Positions 1 to 4,984 of a stretch of DNA of 8,963 nt are shown piece by piece (the stretch's first letter is position 1; each line of letters starts with the position of its first letter). Location of the stretch: positions 1 through 8,963 of the forward strand of contig JAQTWR010000092.1 of the NCBI GenBank assembly GCA_028689195.1. The letters run 5' to 3'. The DNA comes from Anaerolineales bacterium (GTDB lineage Bacteria; Chloroflexota; Anaerolineae; Anaerolineales; Villigracilaceae). The position numbers were made by a program, and so were the translations under genes. The notes below the pieces were generated by a model that searched no databases, was not told the DNA's origin, and saw only the letters and a program-made list of their open reading frames with translations.

Positions 1-17
1 AACAAGGCGCGACGCAT
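1..17 (-). CDS. Possible start of the next gene of the oxidase operon (partial)
   Basis: An ATG on the minus strand (bases 17-15) overlaps the TAA stop of the SCO gene as TAATG, a common arrangement for translationally coupled genes. Only about five codons (M-R-R-A-L) are visible before the window ends. Genes found after SCO in such operons often encode other oxidase assembly or membrane proteins, but nothing here shows which. The call rests only on the overlap and could be chance. Confidence 0.3.
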
Positions 18-619
18 TACTTGAGCAGCAAGTCTAAATCATGGACGATGTCTTTGACGGGCGTTTGAAATCCGTATGAGAGGCGCAGGGCGCCGTTCGC
101 GTCAATCAAGTAAACGCGCGCGGTGTGATTGACGATGTAGCCAAACGCGGATTTGGATTGGGTTACTTCGCGGATGACGCCGTAATCATCCCATATTTTT
201 TGGAGTTGGTCGGGCGCGCCGCTTAACCCGATAAACGCCTTGCTAAAATGTTCGACGTATTGTTGAATTTTTTCGGGCGCGTCGCGCTGCGGATCGACGG
301 AGATAAAGACAACTTGAACGGATTGCGCTTTACCTCCCAATTCGTCCATAACCAATTTCATTTCCGCCAGCGTGGTTGGACAAACGTCGGGGCAGGATGT
401 GTAACCAAAGAAGAGTAGGACAATTTTCCCTTTTTGGTCGGCGAGGCGGAACGTTTCGCCGTTGGAGCGCGTCAACTCGATTTGCGGCGCAACGGGATAC
501 GGCTCTGCGTAACTTGTTCCGCGAAATTTGGCGGGGCTTGCGAATAGGATAAAAAACAGGGTCGCCAGCGCAATCACAGCCAGCGAGAAGAAACCAACAA
601 AAAGAGTTTTTTTATCCAT
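17..619 (-). CDS. SCO1/SenC family copper chaperone for cytochrome c oxidase
   Basis: A 200-residue membrane-anchored thioredoxin-fold protein, the normal size for SCO1/SenC/PrrC. Residues 5-27 form one hydrophobic helix that would anchor it with the soluble domain outside the membrane. The copper-binding CxxxC motif is in GYTSCPDVCP (Cys76 and Cys80), and the third copper ligand, His165, lies in VNHTARVYLID. The surrounding motifs (LLFFGYTSCPDVCPTTLAEM, VVFISVDPQRD) are typical of the family. SCO proteins deliver copper to, or reduce the thiols of, the CuA site of oxidase subunit II, which fits a position downstream of coxB, coxA and the subunit III gene. The ATG at 619 is preceded by GGAG at a rather long 12-nt spacing. 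A hairpin lies between this gene and the subunit III gene, so its expression may be partly uncoupled from the oxidase genes. Confidence 0.95.
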   Translation of the reverse strand: MDKKTLFVGFFSLAVIALATLFFILFASPAKFRGTSYAEPYPVAPQIELTRSNGETFRLADQKGKIVLLFFGYTSCPDVCPTTLAEMKLVMDELGGKAQSVQVVFISVDPQRDAPEKIQQYVEHFSKAFIGLSGAPDQLQKIWDDYGVIREVTQSKSAFGYIVNHTARVYLIDANGALRLSYGFQTPVKDIVHDLDLLLK

Positions 620-637
620 GCGCGCTTAACACTCCAA

Positions 638-679
638 AACGGGGCGACCTTGAGAGGGCCGCCCCGTTCATTATTTTTT
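638..679. terminator. Strong hairpin between the subunit IV-III gene and SCO
   Basis: AACGGGGCG (638-646) is perfectly complementary to CGCCCCGTT (660-668). Inside the loop CCT (648-650) can pair with AGG (655-657). On the plus strand the stem is followed by T6 at 674-679, giving a terminator shape in that direction. On the minus strand, the direction in which the flanking genes are read, the stem is followed by only a short U4 run. It may be a weak or leaky terminator that reduces SCO expression, or a barrier to antisense transcription from the left. Confidence 0.6.
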
Positions 680-714
680 GTTATTCACTTATACCAGAGT
701 TCGCGGACTTTTGC

Positions 715-1482
715 TTACAGCAACTTGCCGATTAGGTACAGCGCGGGATAGAAGAAAATCCAAACGAGGTCAACGAAGTGCCAGTAGACGGCGGCGGCTT
801 CTACGCCCCAATGCTTTTCGGCGGAATATACGCCTTTGCGGTTATTGTTCAAGATAATGCCGAGAAAAATCAGCCCGGTAAAGACGTGGAAGGCGTGCAT
901 TCCCGTCATCATATAGAAGATGCCGCCCGCAACGTTGCCGCTGGCGGTCAGTCCTTCGCGCGCGGCGTTGGGCCATTCGACGGCGACGACGCCGAGCAGG
1001 AAGCCGAGTCCAAGCGCGAGGGTGATCATGGTGTTGACGACAAAGCCTTTTTTATCGCCATGCGCCATAGCGGTTTCGCCGCGATTCATAAAGAATGACG
1101 AAAGCAGTAGCACGGCGGTCACTGCCAAGCCGAGCGTCTGATTCAATGGCGGGCGGGTAAAGCCGAGCAGGTTGATGCGCGAGACCAGCAAACCGCCAAA
1201 TACAAAGGCGTCGGAAAGCAGGAAAAGCCATAAGCCAAAGCGATTGGAACCCGTCTTATACGAGTAGGAATCGCGGTCGCTGTCGCTTTCTTCGTTCAAT
1301 TTGTAGATGTGCATGTAGTAATACATGACCAGCGCGACTTTGATGAACGCGATTAAGACCAGTATGGGAATCGCCGTGAATACCACCGCGACGAAATACT
1401 CCAGCGCGGTCAACGCCGCCAGATAGACGAAGATCACTATGCCCTGTTGGAAAGCGGAAGATTTATCTTGTGTGTGTGACAT
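715..1482 (-). CDS. Cytochrome c oxidase subunit IV-III fusion
   Basis: A 255-residue integral membrane protein that joins two oxidase subunits in one chain. Residues 14-61 carry two helices ending in IKVALVMYYYMHIYKL, the pattern of the small prokaryotic subunit IV (CyoD/CtaF-like, usually ending K-A-x-L-V-x-x-x-F-M-H-L). A hydrophilic linker (62-80) follows. Residues 81-255 are a five-helix subunit III, with signatures RFGLWLFLLSDAFVFGGLL (81-99), GMHAFHVFTGLIF (194-206) and YWHFVDLVWIFFYPALYL (233-250). Subunit III has no redox centre; it stabilises subunit I and proton uptake. The ATG at 1482 has an AAAAGG ribosome site 10 nt upstream that overlaps the coxA stop, so translation is probably coupled. 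Subunits III and IV are usually separate genes, so the fusion is unusual. The frame is continuous, with no sign of a broken junction. Confidence 0.92.
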   Translation of the reverse strand: MSHTQDKSSAFQQGIVIFVYLAALTALEYFVAVVFTAIPILVLIAFIKVALVMYYYMHIYKLNEESDSDRDSYSYKTGSNRFGLWLFLLSDAFVFGGLLVSRINLLGFTRPPLNQTLGLAVTAVLLLSSFFMNRGETAMAHGDKKGFVVNTMITLALGLGFLLGVVAVEWPNAAREGLTASGNVAGGIFYMMTGMHAFHVFTGLIFLGIILNNNRKGVYSAEKHWGVEAAAVYWHFVDLVWIFFYPALYLIGKLL

Positions 1483-1496
1483 TTGAATCGAACCTT

Positions 1497-3389
1497 TTAG
1501 TTGTGCGCGCTTTTTTCGGACTTAATAAACTCGACGTATTTCGAGCCAGCCAGACCGTAGTCGTACGGCTCGCCAACCACTTCAAAGGGTTGGTCGTAGT
1601 TGTGCGCGGGCATGGGCGAGGGAACCTGCCATTCGGGCGAGCGCGAGTTCCACACGTTGCCTTCCGCCTTTTCGCCGTTCTTGATGCTGTTGAAAAAATT
1701 GTAGAGGAAGATCAACACCGCGAGCGCGATTAAAAACGCGGCAATGGTCAGTACCATGTGGGTGGAGTCAAATCCCATCGCGGGATCGTAATCCACGATG
1801 CGGCGGCGCATACCGAGCAAGCCGATCCGCATCATGCCCAGCGTCAAAACGAAGAACGCGGGAGTCATCAGCCAAAAGTGAAGTTTGCCGAGCGTTTCGT
1901 TCATGCGGCGCCCGGTGGCTTTGGGGAACCAGAAATACAACGCGGCAAAAAACGGGAAGACAAATCCGCCGAAGATGGTGTCGTGGAAGTGACCGACGAT
2001 CATATAAGTGTCGTGCAGGTGCAAATCTACCGAGACGGTGGCGTTTGGCGGACCGGATAAACCGCCCATCAGAAACGCCACGATGCCCGCAAGTACGAAC
2101 AGCATGGGCGTGGGCGTCGTGATTTTTCCCTTCCAAATCGTGGCGATCCACGAGAAGAATTTTACGCCAGTGGGCACAGCCACCAACAGGGTGCTGTACA
2201 TAAAGGGAACGCGCAAATATTCGTTCATGCCCGAAGTGAACATGTGATGCGCCCACACCACGAAGCCGACCAGCGCAATCGCCATCGAGGACATGGCAAT
2301 CCAACGGTAGCCGAATAACGGTTTGCGGACGAAGACCGGCAGCAGTTCGGAGATGATGCCAAGACCCGGAAGAACGAATACATAAACCGCCGGATGCGAG
2401 TAGAACCAGAAGAGGTGCTGGAACAGGATGGGATTGCCGCCCTTGCCCGGGTCAAAGAAACCCATGCCGAAGAGACGCTGGAACATGACCATCTGAAACG
2501 AGAGACCGATCAACTGCGTGGCGGTCAATGAAATAATGGAGGTGGCAATCGCCGCCCATACGAAGATGGGCATACGGAAGGCGGTCATGCCTTTTGCGCG
2601 CATCCGCACGACGGTTACGATGATGTTGAGCGCGCCCAAAATGGACGACCATCCCGCGGTGAACACGCCGAGAAAAAACATTTGCATTCCCACAGGCGCG
2701 CGCGCCGAAAGCGGGGGATAGCCCGTCCAGCCTGTATCGAATCCGCCGAGAACGAGACTCATCAGCAGGAGAATCGCGGCGGGGACGGCGATCCAAAACG
2801 AGAAGGCGTTCAAGCGCGGAAAGGACATATCCTGCGCGCCGAGCATCAACGGAATGACATAGTTCATGGCGCTTGCGATACCCAGCAAAATCGAGACGAT
2901 CATAATCATGCCGTGCAGCGACATTAATGTATTGTAAAGTTGCGGACCGTTCTGCCCGAAAAGACTTAAATCGGTGGTGAGGAATTGGAGTTGAGATTGC
3001 GCCAGTTCGGTGCGGAAGATCAGCGCGAACAACCCGCCGATGCAGATTAGCGCGAGCGAAGTGATTGCGTATTGGACGCCGATCACTTTATGGTCGAGGG
3101 ATATGTTGACGTATTTTTCCCAACCTTGAAAGCGCTCTTCGTGATGTTCGGGAGGATCTATGCCGCGCGCCCATTTGATCCAGTCGCTGGTGACGCCAGT
3201 GCCTACCATAAAGAAGAGAACGCCAAAGAACGCGCCCAAGACCCAGGCGGGTTCGGTGAAGAAAAATTTATCCGTTACGCTCAAGCCCATCGCGGCGCGG
3301 ATTGCGGTGACGAGACCCGCGCCAACTAATGTTCCAATAAATTGCCAGAACAGCCCGCGCATCAACGCGCTAGAAAAAAAACGTTTCAT
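1497..3389 (-). CDS. coxA: Cytochrome c oxidase subunit I (A2-type, caa3-like)
   Basis: The 630-residue catalytic subunit of a haem-copper oxidase, which reduces O2 at a haem a3-CuB centre and pumps protons. All metal ligands are visible: His159 (low-spin haem, in SLHGMIM), CuB ligands His332, His381 and His382, Tyr336 (expected His-Tyr cross-link), and His467 (haem a3) and His469 (haem a) in VGHFHDT. Lys410 in VPTGVKFFSW marks the K-channel, and Asp187 in GAQDMSFPR sits at the D-channel entrance. The motif at 330-335 is YSHPAV. The Glu of A1 oxidases (HPEV) is absent, and Tyr-Ser is present instead, as in A2 oxidases such as Thermus caa3. The family core begins near DHK (99-101). About 98 residues precede it with two extra membrane helices (about 11-33 and 46-67). 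The start has AGGAGAG about 9 nt upstream and lies 19 nt after the coxB stop. Confidence 0.97.
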   Translation of the reverse strand: MKRFFSSALMRGLFWQFIGTLVGAGLVTAIRAAMGLSVTDKFFFTEPAWVLGAFFGVLFFMVGTGVTSDWIKWARGIDPPEHHEERFQGWEKYVNISLDHKVIGVQYAITSLALICIGGLFALIFRTELAQSQLQFLTTDLSLFGQNGPQLYNTLMSLHGMIMIVSILLGIASAMNYVIPLMLGAQDMSFPRLNAFSFWIAVPAAILLLMSLVLGGFDTGWTGYPPLSARAPVGMQMFFLGVFTAGWSSILGALNIIVTVVRMRAKGMTAFRMPIFVWAAIATSIISLTATQLIGLSFQMVMFQRLFGMGFFDPGKGGNPILFQHLFWFYSHPAVYVFVLPGLGIISELLPVFVRKPLFGYRWIAMSSMAIALVGFVVWAHHMFTSGMNEYLRVPFMYSTLLVAVPTGVKFFSWIATIWKGKITTPTPMLFVLAGIVAFLMGGLSGPPNATVSVDLHLHDTYMIVGHFHDTIFGGFVFPFFAALYFWFPKATGRRMNETLGKLHFWLMTPAFFVLTLGMMRIGLLGMRRRIVDYDPAMGFDSTHMVLTIAAFLIALAVLIFLYNFFNSIKNGEKAEGNVWNSRSPEWQVPSPMPAHNYDQPFEVVGEPYDYGLAGSKYVEFIKSEKSAHN

Positions 3390-3398
3390 ATTGAACTA

Positions 3399-3405
3399 CT
3401 CTCCT
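3399..3405 (-). promoter_or_regulatory. Ribosome binding site of coxA
   Basis: On the minus strand AGGAGAG lies 9 nt before the ATG at 3389, inside the 19-nt gap after the coxB stop codon. It supports the long start of subunit I, and therefore the extra N-terminal two-helix segment. Confidence 0.75.
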
Positions 3406-3408
3406 ATG

Positions 3409-4395
3409 CTATTTTAACGTCGCGAGATACGCAATGACGTCCGCAATTTCCTGATCTTTCAAGTTGAAAGGCGGCATGACCGGCGGATACCCTTGAACGA
3501 TCTTAGCCGTAGGGTTCACAATGGATTCTGCGAGATAGGCGTCGTCAACGGTAATGGTCGAGCCGTCTGCCAGCGTTTCCTGTTTTCCGTACAAGCCCTT
3601 CCATGTTGGACCGACCAATTTCGCGCCGTCAATCGTGTGACATCCCAAACATCCGTTTGTTGCGATGATTTTCTGTCCGTTTGCTACGGGGTCTGCCGGC
3701 GCGTTTTGGAGTTTGATCCAGGCGTCGAAATCTTGCGCCGACGAGACGATGACGGGCGCTCCCATATAGGCGTGACTCGTGCCGCACATTTCGGCGCAGC
3801 GGACTTTGTAGTCGCCAATCAGCGACGGCGTAACGCGATATTCGGTCACGCGCCCGGGAACGACATCCTGCTTCATGCGGAATTCAGGCACAAAGAAGGA
3901 ATGAAGCACGTCAATCGACTCCATCTTCAAAACAACCTGACGATTAACGGGCAGGTGAAGTTCGTTGGAGGTTACGCCATATTCGGGGTATTCGAACCGC
4001 CAGTTCCACTGGAAACCCGTTACTTTGATCTCCATCGCGTTGGGGTCTACGCGGCGCACTTCGCCGAGCGAATAGGTTCCCATATAAGCGAACGCGATGA
4101 CGACAATCAGCGGGGCAACCGTCCAGCCGATTTCGAGAGGGGTGTTTCCTTCAAAATACTCGCCTTCGCCCGTCTCGCCTTTGCGCCTGCGAAATACGAT
4201 CAGGCTATAAAAGAGGGGAACGACGATCAAAGCAAAGAGGAAAGAAATCGCTATGATTTCGTAGTTGAACAGCCAGTCAATTGCGAGGGATTGAACGCTG
4301 GCTTCTACAGGCATAAGCCCTACGGCTGTCAACCCAAAATAGGTCAGCGCCGCAGTCGCAATAACGAGAATGCCTACTATTATGAAATGCCGCAT
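3409..4395 (-). CDS. coxB: Cytochrome c oxidase subunit II with fused cytochrome c domain (caa3-type)
   Basis: With the start at 4395 the protein has 328 residues. It takes electrons into the oxidase. An N-terminal helix (about 2-24) is followed by the two usual subunit II membrane helices (about 45-67 and 92-108). The CuA domain then has its full ligand set: His165, Cys200, Glu202, Cys204, His208 and Met211 (pattern CAEMCGTSHAYM). GFQWNWRFEYPEYG (127-140) holds the aromatic entry patch with Trp130. A C-terminal class I cytochrome c domain (about 236-328) has CLGCH at 249-253 and the likely axial Met307 in PPVMPPF. The fused haem domain defines caa3-type oxidases. An in-frame ATG at 4443 would add 16 residues, but the ATG at 4395 has AGGAG at 7-nt spacing and begins exactly at the hydrophobic segment, so I chose it. 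Confidence 0.96.
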   Translation of the reverse strand: MRHFIIVGILVIATAALTYFGLTAVGLMPVEASVQSLAIDWLFNYEIIAISFLFALIVVPLFYSLIVFRRRKGETGEGEYFEGNTPLEIGWTVAPLIVVIAFAYMGTYSLGEVRRVDPNAMEIKVTGFQWNWRFEYPEYGVTSNELHLPVNRQVVLKMESIDVLHSFFVPEFRMKQDVVPGRVTEYRVTPSLIGDYKVRCAEMCGTSHAYMGAPVIVSSAQDFDAWIKLQNAPADPVANGQKIIATNGCLGCHTIDGAKLVGPTWKGLYGKQETLADGSTITVDDAYLAESIVNPTAKIVQGYPPVMPPFNLKDQEIADVIAYLATLK

Positions 4396-4402
4396 AAACA
4401 AA

Positions 4403-4407
4403 CTCCT
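4403..4407 (-). promoter_or_regulatory. Ribosome binding site that decides the coxB start
   Basis: AGGAG on the minus strand, 7 nt before the ATG at 4395. No comparable site precedes the upstream in-frame ATG at 4443, so this fixes the subunit II start at 4395. Confidence 0.8.
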
Positions 4408-4473
4408 GAGTAGATATTTTTTTCGCGCAGAAAAATGAAGCAATGATTATCGTTGGCGCATTATGAAAATATA

Positions 4474-4499
4474 GCCGCACGGCTTTTAACCTATGCGGC
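4474..4499 (-). promoter_or_regulatory. Hairpin in the leader of the cox operon
   Basis: On the minus strand GCCGCA (4499-4494) can pair with TGCGGC (4479-4474) around a 14-nt loop. A shorter alternative, AGCC-GTGC-GGCT (4484-4473), uses the same right arm. The stem is followed by a U-rich stretch (UAUAUUUU). It starts about 8 nt after the predicted transcription start, so it could stabilise the 5' end or attenuate transcription. The stem is only 6 bp, so this is tentative. Confidence 0.35.
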
Positions 4500-4513
4500 G
4501 CGTAATTTGACGT

Positions 4514-4542
4514 ATTCTAGTAGATATGTCTGATATTTGCAA
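4514..4542 (-). promoter_or_regulatory. Predicted sigma70-type promoter of the cox operon
   Basis: Read on the minus strand, a -35 box TTGCAA (4542-4537) is separated by exactly 17 nt from a -10 box TAGAAT (4519-4514). They match the TTGACA/TATAAT consensus at 4 of 6 and 5 of 6 positions. The expected transcription start is near 4507, giving a leader of about 110 nt before the coxB ATG. The boxes are in the right place and orientation for the oxidase operon. No experimental support is visible. Confidence 0.55.
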
Positions 4543-4675
4543 GGATTCGACAATTTTTAATTTATTTGCAAAGCCGAAAAAAAAGTTTGCGCCGATGATC
4601 TTGTTTCAACCGCGCCGCCTGCGTAAACCCATTTGCGTTATTACCTATTTGACATCTTGCGAAAGTCTTTTTTTA

Positions 4676-4744
4676 GCCGCAGATTACACAGATTATCCCT
4701 GATGAATTCCAAAAAAATCCGCGCACATCCGTGAAATCCGTGGC
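4676..4744. repeat. Imperfect inverted repeat, dispersed 'ATCCGTG' type
   Basis: The left arm GCCGCAGATTACACAGAT (4676-4693) matches the reverse complement of the right arm ATCCGTGAAATCCGTGGC (4727-4744) at 14 of 18 positions, across a 33-nt centre. Within each arm a short unit is repeated in tandem (AGATTACACAGATTA; ATCCGTGAAATCCGTGG). Elements of this style are scattered between genes in many environmental bacteria. It is non-coding and would form a hairpin in RNA. Confidence 0.6.
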
Positions 4745-4821
4745 AAAAGAACTAAAAAACTGGTAAAGGCGGCGACTTGCGGGGAGCGGCTAAAAGAATG
4801 GGCTTTTATTAACCACGAAGC

Positions 4822-4879
4822 CACAAAGGCACGAAGACTCAAAGGATTCTTAGCGACTTGGCGGCTTTGTGCCTTTGTG
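4822..4879. repeat. Inverted repeat, dispersed 'CACAAAGGCAC' type
   Basis: CACAAAGGCACGAAG (4822-4836) and CTTTGTGCCTTTGTG (4865-4879) are inverted copies matching at 14 of 15 positions, with a 28-nt centre. The left flank AACCACGAAGC (4811-4821) continues the same tandem ACGAAG/CACAAAG pattern. It belongs to the same general class of short intergenic palindromic repeats as the unit at 4676-4744. No function can be read from it. Confidence 0.65.
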
Positions 4880-4984
4880 TTTAGCCCACAAAATTAGTCG
4901 CTCCTAACTTGCGTTATTTACCGATAAAGTCTATTAACCGTGTAAAATATCCACTCAAACCGATAAAAGCAGAGTAACGCAATC

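Larger units (their letters stand above)
4633..4918. repeat. 10-bp direct repeat bracketing the intergenic repeat cassette
   Basis: TTGCGTTATT occurs at 4633-4642 and again at 4909-4918, each followed by ACC or TACC. The 266 bases between the copies hold both imperfect inverted-repeat units described separately. The arrangement resembles a target-site duplication around an inserted element, but the repeat could also be chance in A/T-rich intergenic DNA. No transposase gene lies between the copies. Confidence 0.4.
4396..4984. other. Divergent intergenic region between the cox operon and the kinase operon
   Basis: This 589-base gap contains the coxB ribosome site, leader hairpin and promoter on its left, two repeat units in the middle (4676-4744 and 4822-4879), and the upstream region of the 808-residue protein on its right. 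The right part has TAAAAT at 4943-4948 as a possible -10 box without a convincing -35, and an 8-bp inverted repeat TTGCGTTA (4909-4916) / TAACGCAA (4975-4982) flanking it. The ribosome site of the plus-strand gene is weak (AGAG at 4971-4974). I see no gene or structural RNA in the gap. Confidence 0.7.

Noticed and set aside
1768..2304. A 178-codon minus-strand open frame within coxA
   Set aside because: Same strand as coxA but out of frame; coxA is intact across the region with all metal ligands.
3493..4413. A 306-codon plus-strand open frame opposite coxB
   Set aside because: It lies wholly antisense to a gene with full CuA and haem motifs; its composition is that of a shadow frame and it has no recognisable domain.
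4396..4443. A longer coxB start at 4443 (16 more residues)
   Set aside because: The extension is charged, sits before the natural hydrophobic N-terminus, and overlaps the strong AGGAG site that serves the ATG at 4395.
4650..4674. A possible intrinsic terminator ending in T7 at 4668-4674
   Set aside because: The preceding bases form only a 3-bp stem with mismatches, and no plus-strand gene ends upstream of it.
4676..4879. A CRISPR-like array
   Set aside because: The repeats are two different imperfect palindromes, one copy each, without regular spacers; no cas gene is present.
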